From NCBI RefSeq assembly GCF_003287275.1, contig NZ_QEVW01000006.1:434001-498000 (forward strand): a DNA stretch of 64,000 nucleotides, given 5' to 3'. The notes under the pieces were generated by a model that was not told where the DNA came from, did no database searches, and saw only the letters and a program-made list of their open reading frames with translations. Below, piece by piece: positions 42,666 to 50,745 of the stretch; positions within the stretch are counted from its first letter, which is position 1, and every line of letters begins with the position of its first letter. Made by a program: the position numbers and the translations under genes. Origin of the DNA: Paenibacillus taichungensis. Its GTDB lineage: Bacteria > Bacillota > Bacilli > Paenibacillales > Paenibacillaceae.

Positions 42666-43106
42666 ATGAATACAACTATTGTTGAAGCTAATAACCAGGA
42701 ATTACTCGACGCCTGCTTCGCCATTCGTACCGCTATTTTTGTTGAGGAGCAAGGGGTGCCGGCTGAGGATGAATTTGATGCCTATGATGCACTGGAGACG
42801 GAAGCAAAACATATTCTGCTCTACGTAGAAGGTGTTCCAGCTGCTTCATCCAGACTACGTGTGGTCGAAAATGTTGCCAAATTGGAACGGATCTGTGTCA
42901 TGATCGATTATCGGAAACATGGACTTGGTCGTGTGCTGATCGATAAACTGGAGCAGATGGCTCTCGCTCAAGGACTTGAGAAGGCCAAGCTGCACGCACA
43001 GGTACAAGCCTCAGGGTTCTACGAACGTCTCGGATACACGGCGGCCTCGGACGTATTCATGGAAGATGGTATTCCTCATCTGCTGATGACCAAGAAATTG
43101 AATTGA
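42666..43106 (+). CDS. GNAT-family N-acetyltransferase
   Basis: A 146-residue acetyltransferase. The start NNQELLDACFAIRTAIFVEEQGVPAEDEFDAYD is typical of the ElaA/YjcF-like GNAT group. The acetyl-CoA pyrophosphate loop is VMIDYRKHGLGRVLIDKLEQMA (R/Q-x-x-G-x-G/A motif as RKHGLG), and the C-terminal VQASGFYERLGYTA is the usual strand and Tyr. AAAGGAG lies 9 bases before the ATG at 42666. Substrate is unknown. The divergent MarR gene with its operator suggests inducible expression. Confidence 0.9.
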   Translation: MNTTIVEANNQELLDACFAIRTAIFVEEQGVPAEDEFDAYDALETEAKHILLYVEGVPAASSRLRVVENVAKLERICVMIDYRKHGLGRVLIDKLEQMALAQGLEKAKLHAQVQASGFYERLGYTAASDVFMEDGIPHLLMTKKLN

Positions 43107-43119
43107 ATTTGAGAAGAGC

Positions 43120-43168
43120 AAAGAGAGCACCCTCCAAAGTCAGGAACACGACTTGAGGATGCTCTTTT
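43120..43168 (+). terminator. Terminator of the GNAT gene
   Basis: An imperfect stem of the form AAGAGAGCACCCTC..AAGTC against GACTTGAGGATGCTCTTTT, ending in T residues, begins about 14 bases after the GNAT stop codon. Confidence 0.7.
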
Positions 43169-43223
43169 GAGTTCTAAGGACCCAGCAAGCGCTATTCAGG
43201 GAGATTCAACCGCTTTGAAAATG

Positions 43224-43366
43224 TAACGAACCGTACACACCTTATTTTCTCTTTAACAGCCTAAAATGCACTTTCTTATGCGCCTTTTACTGCAATAACG
43301 CGGCTGACATTCGTTAGAATTTCTAATTCGTGCATTTTGCCACAATAAGGTGTGTTGTGTTCGTTA
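43224..43366. repeat. Long interspersed palindromic element, copy 2
   Basis: TAACGAAC (43224-43231) pairs with GTTCGTTA (43359-43366), then CACACCTTATT (43236-43246) with AATAAGGTGTG (43344-43354), then AAAATGCAC (43263-43271) with GTGCATTTT (43330-43338). The ends, a CGCTATTCA segment just outside, and the AATAACG core match the element at 14992-15136. Both copies sit between convergent genes, each next to an intrinsic terminator. No gene is seen inside. Confidence 0.68.
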
Positions 43367-43457
43367 GATGTAGCGCCACATGGGGGGGTTAGTTAATTTG
43401 TTCTGCTAACAGGAGCTAACCTCTACTTCAACCTGTTCAAACACCTGGGCAAAACCA

Positions 43458-43495
43458 AAAAAACCGCGCCACCCCATACGTGGATGGGCGGCGCG
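43458..43495 (-). terminator. Terminator of the RlmN-like gene
   Basis: CGCGCCACCC (43465-43474) pairs with GGGCGGCGCG (43486-43495) with one mismatch, and a GGTTTTTTTGG tract follows on the minus strand. It is about 50 bases past the stop codon. Confidence 0.82.
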
Positions 43496-43546
43496 AGTTT
43501 CGCCTAACAGAAGCCAGGCGTTAACCTGACTTCTGCTCTTGGGCCC

Positions 43547-44641
43547 TTATCCCAAAGCCAGACGGCCTGGCTGAGATTCGGCGGCGTTATTTTTCATCTG
43601 TTTACTGCGCAATTGTCCGCAGGCCGCATCAATATCGGTACCATGTTCCATGCGTACAGTTGCGTTAATGTTGTTCTTTTTCAATGTATCATAGAAGCCC
43701 AGAATGGACTCTTCCGTACTCCGCTGATACTGACTGTGCTCATCCACCGGATTGTAAGGAATCAGATTGATACTGACCATACTCTTGCGGCTGGACAACA
43801 GTTCAGCCAGTTCTGCCGCATGTTCCCGCTGATCGTTGACGTCCCGAAGCAAAATATATTCAAACATAATACGCTTGTTCGTCGTAGCCAGGTAATAATC
43901 CACCGCGTCCATCAATTGTTCAATCGGGAACGCCCGGTTGATCTTCATGATTTGCGTACGCAGCTCGTTATTTGGTGCGTGCAATGAAATCGCCAGGTTC
44001 ACCTGCAAACTGCTATCTGCAAATTCCTTGATCTTGTCAGGCAGTCCGCTCGTGGATACGGTAATCCGTTTGGCGGCAAGTGCCAGACCTTTACGATGCT
44101 TGATCACTTCAATAAAGTCAGTCATGTTCTGGAAATTGTCAAACGGCTCACCAATTCCCATCACGACCACGTTAGTTACCCGCTCACCTTGACCAGCCGC
44201 ATCAAGATACTGTTGTACATGCATAATCTGTTCTACAATCTCACCACCGGACAGATCACGGCTCTTCTTGATCAGCCCGCTCGCGCAGAAACTGCAACCA
44301 ATGTTACATCCCACTTGAGTGGTTACACATACAGTGAGACCGTATTTTTGGCGCATTAAAACTGTTTCAATCAGATTTCCGTCCTGCATACGCAGCAAAA
44401 ATTTCACCGTGCCGTCAGCGGATTCCTGCTTCACATGTTCACTCAGCGAGTTCATGGTGAAATGCTCGGAAATGACATCCAGACATTCCTGACGCACGTC
44501 TGTCATATCTGTAAAATCATGCACACGCTCCTGATATAACCATTCCCAGATGCGGGAAGCACGGGATTTCTTCTGTCCGTGCTCCGGCAGCCAGTCACGT
44601 AGTTGCTCTAATGTTAATCCATATATGGATGATTTAATCAT
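43547..44641 (-). CDS. rlmN: RlmN-family 23S rRNA A2503 methyltransferase
   Basis: A 364-residue radical SAM enzyme. The iron-sulphur motif is C112-NIG-C116-SF-C119, and a conserved Cys near 341 (IDAACGQL) is the second catalytic cysteine. MGIGEPFDN and [12 protein letters not shown] are typical for RlmN, which methylates C2 of A2503 in 23S rRNA and also certain tRNAs; the Bacillus RlmN sequence pattern fits better than the C8-methylating Cfr. The ATG at 44641 follows AGAGGA; an upstream in-frame ATG is less good. It stands alone here, not in the usual rsmB-rlmN-stp-prkC cluster, so it may be a second copy. A short upstream ORF ends one base before its start. Confidence 0.85.
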   Translation of the reverse strand: MIKSSIYGLTLEQLRDWLPEHGQKKSRASRIWEWLYQERVHDFTDMTDVRQECLDVISEHFTMNSLSEHVKQESADGTVKFLLRMQDGNLIETVLMRQKYGLTVCVTTQVGCNIGCSFCASGLIKKSRDLSGGEIVEQIMHVQQYLDAAGQGERVTNVVVMGIGEPFDNFQNMTDFIEVIKHRKGLALAAKRITVSTSGLPDKIKEFADSSLQVNLAISLHAPNNELRTQIMKINRAFPIEQLMDAVDYYLATTNKRIMFEYILLRDVNDQREHAAELAELLSSRKSMVSINLIPYNPVDEHSQYQRSTEESILGFYDTLKKNNINATVRMEHGTDIDAACGQLRSKQMKNNAAESQPGRLALG

Positions 44642-44642
44642 G

Positions 44643-44747
44643 TTATTGTCCTCTTTTCGCAAAAAGCATATGGCTCATCGGTTTATCGAAAAAACCTCTA
44701 CTCTGTATTGTCCCAAAATTGACGAGGGAACACAAGGGCTTTTGCAT
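44643..44747 (-). CDS. Upstream ORF of 34 codons before rlmN
   Basis: A leftward frame beginning [15 protein letters not shown] stops with TAA one base before the rlmN start codon (TAACATG). A weak GGAAGAA lies just before its ATG. Its C-terminal part overlaps the rlmN ribosome binding site. Such a layout can couple translation of the two genes or act as a leader peptide, as for inducible rRNA methyltransferases. It may also be chance. No homologue is recognised. Confidence 0.35.
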   Translation of the reverse strand: MQKPLCSLVNFGTIQSRGFFDKPMSHMLFAKRGQ

Positions 44748-44763
44748 TTCTTCCAAGAGGTTT
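44690..44763 (-). terminator. Long-loop hairpin between the NSS and rlmN genes
   Basis: On the minus strand AAAACCTCT (44763 to 44755) can pair with AGAGGTTTT (44698 to 44690), followed by TT. The loop is over 50 bases. It can be read as the end of the sodium symporter transcript, or as an attenuator inside the rlmN leader. Confidence 0.45.
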
Positions 44764-44816
44764 TATCAATGGCAAATCTGCACAGTAAATTACTTCTCCA
44801 CTTCAATTCCAATCGT

Positions 44817-46172
44817 TTAGAAGTGAATAATACCTGAGGTGTGCAGCAGAACCAGAAGCACCAGGATTGGCGCTACGTAGCGCAGCATGAACAGCCATAC
44901 CCGGAACCAGCCTGCACGCAGGCCGGATGCTTCGGCAGCCTTTTTCCAGAAGTATCCGGCAAAAATAGTAACCAGCAATCCACCAATCGGAAGCAAAATG
45001 TTGGATGCTACAAAATCCATCCAGTCGAACACACTCTTCGAGCCAATCGTCCATTCAGGGAACAATCCGAGCGATAATACCGAAGGAAGCCCAACGATGA
45101 AGACGGCAAGTGAGATGGTCCATACCGAGCGACTCCGGCTCCAGGATAGTCTCTCCATGAAATATTTCACCGGAACTTCCAGCAAGGATACCGCCGATGT
45201 TAACGCCGCAATCGCCAGAAGCACGAAGAACAATCCGCCAAACACGAAGCCCAGCGGCATGGCTGAGAAGGCTGCCGGTAGAGCCACAAAGATCAGCGAT
45301 GGACCCTGATCCGGTGCAATCCCGAAGGAGAAGGTCGTTGGGAAAATGATCAGACCTGCAATGAACGCATAAATCAGGTCACCCGCACCGACAGCAACGG
45401 TTGCTGCACCAAGTGATTGATTTTTATCAACATACGAACCGTATGTCACAAGAATACCCATACCCAGCGATAGGGAGAAGAACGCATGTCCAAGCGCAAC
45501 CAGCGCAGATTCGGTCGTAAGCTGCGAGAAGTCCGGATTCAGGAAGAAGGAAACTCCTGCACCAGCTCCTGGCAAAGTCACTGCACGAACCATCAGGATA
45601 ATGAGCAGAACCAGCATCGCTGGAATCAGTACCTTGTTAAACTTCTCAATCCCATTCGATACTCCTTTGGCTACGATCCAGCCTGTGATCAGGACTGAAA
45701 TCAACTGCCATACAATCGGCATATAGCCGCCTACAAAATCACCGAACTGCCCAGCATAGTCAGGATTGTTATACAGCGTGCCGCTGAATGACGTCACTGC
45801 ATATTGCAGCGTCCAGCCTGCAATGATGACATAAAAGGAAAGAATGATAAACGGCGTCAATACTTGCAGCAGACCAGCCGCAAGCCACCCTTTTTGCCCA
45901 CCCGCTTTAATAAAGGCCGTAGCCGCGCTTCCTCTGCCGCTGCGACCAATCGCAAGTTCAGCCAGCAATACGGGTAGACCGATCAACAGGAGACAAACGA
46001 TAAAGAGCAGGAAAAACGCGGCTCCCCCGTTCTCTCCCGTAATATAAGGAAACTTCCACATGTTGCCCAGACCCACTGAACTACCAATGGCAGCCAGGAT
46101 AAATCCGGCCTGCGAGAAGCGTTCACCTTTGTTGGGTCCGTCTTGATCCAGATTAGGCTTACTAAAATTCAT
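44817..46172 (-). CDS. Neurotransmitter:sodium symporter family transporter (NSS)
   Basis: A 451-residue membrane protein with 11-12 helices. The family start is intact: FILAAIGSSVGLGNMWKFPYITGENGGAAFFLLFIVCLLLIGLPVLLAELAIGR, where unwound helix 1 binds sodium and the amino acid substrate as in LeuT. Helix 6 (FFSLSLGMGILVTYGSYV) also matches. Members import amino acids such as tryptophan, leucine or tyrosine with sodium. The gene is separate from GreA by a spacer with a terminator. Substrate is not predictable here. Confidence 0.92.
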   Translation of the reverse strand: MNFSKPNLDQDGPNKGERFSQAGFILAAIGSSVGLGNMWKFPYITGENGGAAFFLLFIVCLLLIGLPVLLAELAIGRSGRGSAATAFIKAGGQKGWLAAGLLQVLTPFIILSFYVIIAGWTLQYAVTSFSGTLYNNPDYAGQFGDFVGGYMPIVWQLISVLITGWIVAKGVSNGIEKFNKVLIPAMLVLLIILMVRAVTLPGAGAGVSFFLNPDFSQLTTESALVALGHAFFSLSLGMGILVTYGSYVDKNQSLGAATVAVGAGDLIYAFIAGLIIFPTTFSFGIAPDQGPSLIFVALPAAFSAMPLGFVFGGLFFVLLAIAALTSAVSLLEVPVKYFMERLSWSRSRSVWTISLAVFIVGLPSVLSLGLFPEWTIGSKSVFDWMDFVASNILLPIGGLLVTIFAGYFWKKAAEASGLRAGWFRVWLFMLRYVAPILVLLVLLHTSGIIHF

Positions 46173-46526
46173 CGTATCTACTCCATCACTTTAAAGTTTT
46201 CCCGTAATTATATACTACTCCACCTGTCAGGTCATTCGAAAATCGAAATTTGTCGAAATGTTATTTACTTACAAGTATGTGTTTATTAAATAGGTTGGCC
46301 TTTCCTTCTTCGTTTAACATAGAAAACACCAGGGGACGTGTAGTCTACTGAACTCCTAATATACAGTATGTGATAAAAAGAAGCATGCCAACCCTGCCCT
46401 GTCGTTCGGTAATTCCGCAGATGGCTGTGATCCATATCGTGGATTCTGCTCTGGATTTTTAAATGCCCTGACCCTTGAATTTCTGAATGGACGGAAGAAA
46501 CGTAGCTGAATATGATTCTGCAAGAA
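46173..46526. other. Spacer between the NSS gene and the greA terminator
   Basis: About 350 bases upstream of the leftward NSS gene, which must contain its promoter. A leftward frame of 87 codons exists but has no ribosome binding site and shows no protein-like pattern, so I do not call it. No riboswitch is recognised. Confidence 0.4.
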
Positions 46527-46577
46527 TAAAAAAAGAGGCGCTCCAGCAACCATTTACATGGTTACCGAAACACCTCT
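46527..46577 (-). terminator. Terminator of greA
   Basis: AGAGGCG pairs with CACCTCT (46571-46577) with inner CAACCAT/ATGGTTA, and the minus strand continues TTTTTTTTATTC. It begins just after the greA stop codon. Confidence 0.82.
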
Positions 46578-46584
46578 ATTTCGA

Positions 46585-47061
46585 TTAAATTTTAATTTCA
46601 AGCAATTCATATTTGATAACGCCCATTGGCGCATTGACATGAATGACACTGCCTACTTCTTTGCCCATCAGTTCTTTGCCAAGCGGGCTTTCATACGATA
46701 TTTTGTTATCAGCAACATCCGCCTCGGCTGGACCAACCAGCATGTATTCAATCTTCTCGGCGAATTCAATATCATTAAGCAGAATGGTTGAGCCAATGCT
46801 TACTTTGTTTGAGTCGATATTGTCCGAAGTGATGACTCTTGCTTTGGTCAGCATTTTCTCCAGAATCAAAATGCGTGTTTCCATAAAAGCCTGATCATCT
46901 TTGGCTGAATGATACTCACTATTTTCCTTCAGGTCACCGTAACTGATCGCGAGTTTCAGACGCGCTGCCAGTTCCTTACGCTTCACCGTCTTTAATTCCC
47001 TCAGTTCGTCCTCCAGCTTTTCCAAGCCTTCCTGTGTCAAAATCACTTCATCATTAGCCAT
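46585..47061 (-). CDS. greA: Transcription elongation factor GreA
   Basis: A 158-residue Gre factor. The N-terminal coiled coil (LTQEGLEKLEDELRELKTVKRKELAARLKLAISYGDLKENSEYHSAKDDQAFMETRI) contains the acidic tip D-x-x-E-N that reaches into RNA polymerase and stimulates transcript cleavage; the C-terminal FKBP-like domain ends in SPLGKELMGKEVGSVIHVNAPMG. A longer start three codons upstream is too close to GGAGA, so the ATG at 47061 is used. It is monocistronic here. Bacillales can carry more than one Gre paralogue, so this need not be the only copy. Confidence 0.92.
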   Translation of the reverse strand: MANDEVILTQEGLEKLEDELRELKTVKRKELAARLKLAISYGDLKENSEYHSAKDDQAFMETRILILEKMLTKARVITSDNIDSNKVSIGSTILLNDIEFAEKIEYMLVGPAEADVADNKISYESPLGKELMGKEVGSVIHVNAPMGVIKYELLEIKI

Positions 47062-47299
47062 TTTTTCCATCTCCTAATCCTGCTTTCTATCTATATTCTA
47101 ACCTATATCCACTCCAAACGGTTAACATACCAAGAAAAAGAAATAAGGCTCCCATTCATGGAAAGATGTGTATATGCCTCCTTAGACTGTACCGGTACAA
47201 TTAAAGTAAACTAGTATATTCATTTCATCCTTTCACTTTTAGAATGAATTCAGGGCAGCAGTTTATAACAAGTCCACTACATGACTCGAGGTGATCTGG

Positions 47300-48172
47300 A
47301 TGAATGTTACATTGAATCCATCTGAAATACAGGCCTATCTGAAACGGATAGGCATTCATAATATCAAAGAACCCACACTGGCATTCCTATCTGAAATCCA
47401 GCAGGCACATGTGCATTATCTATCCTGGCAAACGGTCGATATTTTTGCAGGTCAGCCTGCGGGCATTGATCTTCAAGAATCGATCCAGCTTATATTGCAG
47501 GGCCGCAGTGGTTACTGTTTTCATCTAAATGGCGCTTTCAGCGTTCTGCTTCGCTCTCTGGGATTTACGGTGCATTGGCATCGTGCCGGAGTTCAGCCAT
47601 ACGGAGAGCAGCCACGTGTGAACTCGTTCCATCTCGGTCTGTCTGTCTCTTTGCCAGATGCAGACCCGAATGTGGAACGTTGGATTGTGGACGTCGGTCT
47701 GGGCGGCATGCCCTTTGAACCGCTTCCCCTTCGTTATGGAACCTACGGATCGGCCCCGTTTACGTATACATTAATGCCTTCATCCGTTGCTCCTGGCGGA
47801 TGGAGACTTGAATATGAGCCGAACGGGCCAAGTGAGGGTGTCGACTTCGCTCCCGAAGAGCTTACCAGCCTGAAAGAGTTCATTCCCAAGCATGAATTCT
47901 ACAGCCAGTCAGCCGATTCGCCTTGGCATAACGCATTTTTGCTCCGTCAAAGGCATGCTCTCCAAAGCAGCGAACTACGTGGATGTATGCTCCGGACGCA
48001 TGACCGCGATGGTATTCGCAAAATGGAGATTCAAACCTACACTGAGTGGAAAGACGTATTGGCTGAGAAGTTCTATGAACCGTTGTTGAATTACACAGAA
48101 CTTGAACGTAAAGAAATGTGGGAACGGGTACAAGCTGCACATGAAGAATGGAAAAGAACACAGCAGGTATGA
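47300..48172 (+). CDS. Arylamine N-acetyltransferase (NAT)
   Basis: A 290-residue NAT that transfers acetyl from acetyl-CoA to arylamines or hydrazines. The catalytic triad is visible: C73 in GRSGYCFHLNGAF, H111 in VNSFHLGL, and D131 in WIVDVGLGG. The first helix region LNPSEIQAYLKRIGI and TLAFLSEIQQAHVHYLSWQTVDIF are typical. The ATG at 47300 follows GAGGTG by 6 bases; a GTG three codons earlier overlaps that site. Its natural substrate is unknown. It lies 81 bases before the phosphopantetheinyl transferase gene and may be co-transcribed. Confidence 0.92.
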   Translation: MNVTLNPSEIQAYLKRIGIHNIKEPTLAFLSEIQQAHVHYLSWQTVDIFAGQPAGIDLQESIQLILQGRSGYCFHLNGAFSVLLRSLGFTVHWHRAGVQPYGEQPRVNSFHLGLSVSLPDADPNVERWIVDVGLGGMPFEPLPLRYGTYGSAPFTYTLMPSSVAPGGWRLEYEPNGPSEGVDFAPEELTSLKEFIPKHEFYSQSADSPWHNAFLLRQRHALQSSELRGCMLRTHDRDGIRKMEIQTYTEWKDVLAEKFYEPLLNYTELERKEMWERVQAAHEEWKRTQQV

Positions 48173-48253
48173 AGCGGCACGGGCAGACCCAATAAACCGA
48201 TGATTATAAAGGAAAGTATGCAATCCATGCCGAATACATCGGTCAGGTGATAA

Positions 48254-48946
48254 ATGATGATAACTATTCAAGTTCTTCAAGTTCCGGCACAACTGCCGGA
48301 GTCATACTGGAATCTTTTTCTGTCGCGAGTATCTGAGGAAAGACGAGGACAAGCTGCACGTTTTGTACATCAGGCGGACGCCTATCGCTCTGTTCTGGGC
48401 GAAGTGTTGACCCGTGTGACGCTAAGCAAGTTGACTGGCCTAAAGCCGGGAGATCTTTCCTATACACGTAACCAATACGGCAAACCTTCCCTCAATCTCA
48501 GTCACCATGCTGGTGTTCAATTTAATGTCTCGCACTCTGGCGATTGGATTGCATTAATCTCTGGCGGTGACGCTGATCTGGGTGTGGATGTGGAAAAAAT
48601 AGCGCCCATCGATATGAAGATTGCAGAGCGTTTCTTCTCTCTCACAGAGAGCGGATTTCTGGCTGAGGAGCCTGCCGAGATGCAGCTGGAGACCTTCTAC
48701 CGTTTATGGACGCTGAAGGAAAGCTACATCAAGGCCGTAGGCATGGGCCTGTCCATGCCTCTTGATTCATTCTCCATGATTCGTAATGCTCCTGGTAACT
48801 GGCACTCCCCAGAAGCAGCCGCTTATGCATTCCTCAGCCTGCGACTGGATCACGGGCATATGTTAGCCGCATGTTCCGCAGGAGAAGATTTACCTGCCCA
48901 GCCGGATGTCATCACAATCGAAGAGTTGTATCAGGCATTATTATGA
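48254..48946 (+). CDS. sfp: 4'-phosphopantetheinyl transferase, Sfp type
   Basis: A 230-residue enzyme that attaches phosphopantetheine to carrier domains. The magnesium and CoA binding motifs are complete: FNVSHSGDW (residues 90-98), GVDVE with D112 and E114, and W-T-L-K155-E156-SYIKA. The length matches Sfp of B. subtilis. It lies beside the siderophore cluster, whose DhbB and DhbF carrier domains need exactly this modification. AGGTGA precedes two adjacent ATG codons; the first is given. It is convergent with the exporter gene and shares its terminator. Confidence 0.94.
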   Translation: MMITIQVLQVPAQLPESYWNLFLSRVSEERRGQAARFVHQADAYRSVLGEVLTRVTLSKLTGLKPGDLSYTRNQYGKPSLNLSHHAGVQFNVSHSGDWIALISGGDADLGVDVEKIAPIDMKIAERFFSLTESGFLAEEPAEMQLETFYRLWTLKESYIKAVGMGLSMPLDSFSMIRNAPGNWHSPEAAAYAFLSLRLDHGHMLAACSAGEDLPAQPDVITIEELYQALL

Positions 48947-48990
48947 AGGAGGGGTTACAAACCCCTCTCTTCCAATAACAATCATGCTTA

Positions 48991-49018
48991 AAATCCCTGG
49001 CGAGCCCGCCAGGGATTT
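48991..49018. terminator. Bidirectional terminator of sfp and the siderophore operon
   Basis: AAATCCCTGGCG (48991-49002) and CGCCAGGGATTT (49007-49018) pair exactly with a four-base loop and T runs on both sides. It closes the sfp transcript and the long leftward siderophore operon. Confidence 0.92.
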
Positions 49019-49033
49019 TTTCAAAACTTGGGA

Positions 49034-50500
49034 CTATTGTGATTCCTGTGTCAATGATGGAGATTTCTTTTGCCTCCGAAAGAGACCCTGACCGCTGTTT
49101 TTCCGTATCGTTGCAGCCGCGTCAACATCACTGATTTTCAGGGCAAAGCATAGACCAATCAACAAAAACGTAGCAGCCCCCAGCAAAGCCAACCGGTAAG
49201 CCAGCATATTGGGCTCCATCGCTCCAGCCGCAGTAACCGTCGTTGTACCCACGCCAGCCAGAACAGCAGACAATAACGCCATTCCGATCGCGGAACCCAG
49301 CCGATTTTGCACCGTGAACCAGGTGGAGGCTCGTCCCATGGAAGGAGGCGGGATTTGGGCAAACGAGGCAATCTGCACTGCGCCTACCGTCTGTCCCAGG
49401 AAAATCCCTACGCCAAACAATAAGGAACGAATGAACCACGGATTTGTATCCACTGTGATCTGACTAAGCGTTATGAAAATGATAGCCGTGCAGATCAGAC
49501 CCATGGATATCAGCTTACGCGGACCCAGCCGCGGATATGTCCAGGGCACAAGCTGCGAAGCGATCATAAGTCCCAAAGCTTCCGGAAATGTGGTTAGCCC
49601 TGTCTCCAGCGCAGAGGCGTTTAGCACGTTTTGATACATCAACGGAAATACATACAACATGCCCAGCAGACCCGCTGCTCCGCATACGGATACCAGACCC
49701 GAATAGCGGAATAAACGGTCTCTCAGCAAACGCAGATCAAGCAAAGGCTGCTTCGCGCGCAGTTCGGCAAACACGAGCAACGTGAGCAGGATGATCCCTG
49801 TAAGGCCGGCTCCAATAATAAGAGGGGAAGTCCACCCTCGCAGCGGACCCTGACTAAGAGCGTACATCGTCAGGGCGAGTCCTGGGGCAGATAATAACCA
49901 CCCCGGTACATCCAGTCGACCGGCTCCCTGTTCTTTGTGCTCCTTCAGATAAATCATTCCGAAGATTACCGCTGGAATGCCGACGGGCAGATTCACATAG
50001 AAGATCCATCGCCAGGAGAGCTGGTCCACAATTAATCCGCTCACAATCGGCCCCAGGGCCGGGGCCAGCGCGATCGGCAGTACGAGCATTCGGGATACCT
50101 TGGCCCGTTCCTGGGGAGGAAAGGTTCGAAACAGCATCGCCATCCCTACTGGCGTAAGCAGACCACCCCCTGCACCCTGCAAAATGCGAAAGAACGTCAG
50201 CGTACTTAATTGATCAGCCGTCGCACACAGTGCAGAAGATACCGTAAATAGTGCCAGTGCCGATAAGAAAACTCGTTTCGTTCCCCAGCGATCACCAAGC
50301 CACCCAGCGACAGGCAGGAATACAGCCAAACTCACCAGATAACCCACATTCAAGGTACCCGAAGCAGCCGGGGGAATCCCCAGCTCCTCACTAATGGTCC
50401 GTAATGCTACGTTCAAGACCGTTCCATCCATGGCCACCATAAACATCGCCAACACGTAGACGATGCTGACAATGACCTTGGGATTCAGATCGAATTTCAT
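49034..50500 (-). CDS. MFS exporter, DHA2 (14-helix) family, probable siderophore exporter
   Basis: A 488-residue, 14-helix EmrB/QacA-type transporter. The start VYVLAMFMVAMDGTVLNVALRTISEELG carries motif D1, GDRWGTKRVF is motif A, and LPIALAPALGPIVSGLIVDQLSWRWIFYVNLPVGIPA is motif C. It is the last gene of the siderophore operon and overlaps mbtH by four bases (ATGA), so it is translated with the synthesis genes. Export of the finished catecholate siderophore by proton antiport is the natural inference; B. subtilis uses an MFS protein, YmfD, for bacillibactin. No direct specificity mark is known. Confidence 0.9.
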   Translation of the reverse strand: MKFDLNPKVIVSIVYVLAMFMVAMDGTVLNVALRTISEELGIPPAASGTLNVGYLVSLAVFLPVAGWLGDRWGTKRVFLSALALFTVSSALCATADQLSTLTFFRILQGAGGGLLTPVGMAMLFRTFPPQERAKVSRMLVLPIALAPALGPIVSGLIVDQLSWRWIFYVNLPVGIPAVIFGMIYLKEHKEQGAGRLDVPGWLLSAPGLALTMYALSQGPLRGWTSPLIIGAGLTGIILLTLLVFAELRAKQPLLDLRLLRDRLFRYSGLVSVCGAAGLLGMLYVFPLMYQNVLNASALETGLTTFPEALGLMIASQLVPWTYPRLGPRKLISMGLICTAIIFITLSQITVDTNPWFIRSLLFGVGIFLGQTVGAVQIASFAQIPPPSMGRASTWFTVQNRLGSAIGMALLSAVLAGVGTTTVTAAGAMEPNMLAYRLALLGAATFLLIGLCFALKISDVDAAATIRKNSGQGLFRRQKKSPSLTQESQ

Positions 50501-50733
50501 CTGCTAGCCTCATGAACAGCTCCGGGCATACCGATTTCATCACAGAGACTTAACGGTTTCAGATCGGTCCATTGCTCAGCGATGTAATCGAGACATACCC
50601 GGCGCTTGGCCTTGCCAAGCATCACGGTCCAACCTGCAGGCACTTCAAGGGAAGCCGGCCAGAGGGAGTATTGCCCCTCCTCATTGATTAACACCAGATA
50701 GTTGCTGTCTTCATATTCAAATGGGTTGCTCAT
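50497..50733 (-). CDS. MbtH-like protein
   Basis: A 78-residue MbtH family protein, a small partner that binds and activates NRPS adenylation domains. The hallmark N-P-F-E-x-E-D at the start, LINEEGQYSLWPASLEVPAGW, and the later CLDYIAEQWTDLKP are all present, with the conserved tryptophans that grip the A domain. It lies 12 bases after the NRPS gene with a strong AGGAGG site and should assist DhbF. Confidence 0.95.
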   Translation of the reverse strand: MSNPFEYEDSNYLVLINEEGQYSLWPASLEVPAGWTVMLGKAKRRVCLDYIAEQWTDLKPLSLCDEIGMPGAVHEASR

Positions 50734-50745
50734 CGCCTTATCCTC

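Noticed and set aside
43547..44641. Cfr-type resistance methyltransferase
   Set aside because: The N-terminus, MGIGEPFDN and the region after the CxxxCxxC motif resemble RlmN of Bacillus more than Cfr.
46286..46549. An 87-codon minus-strand frame before the NSS gene
   Set aside because: No ribosome binding site, and it begins within the greA terminator.
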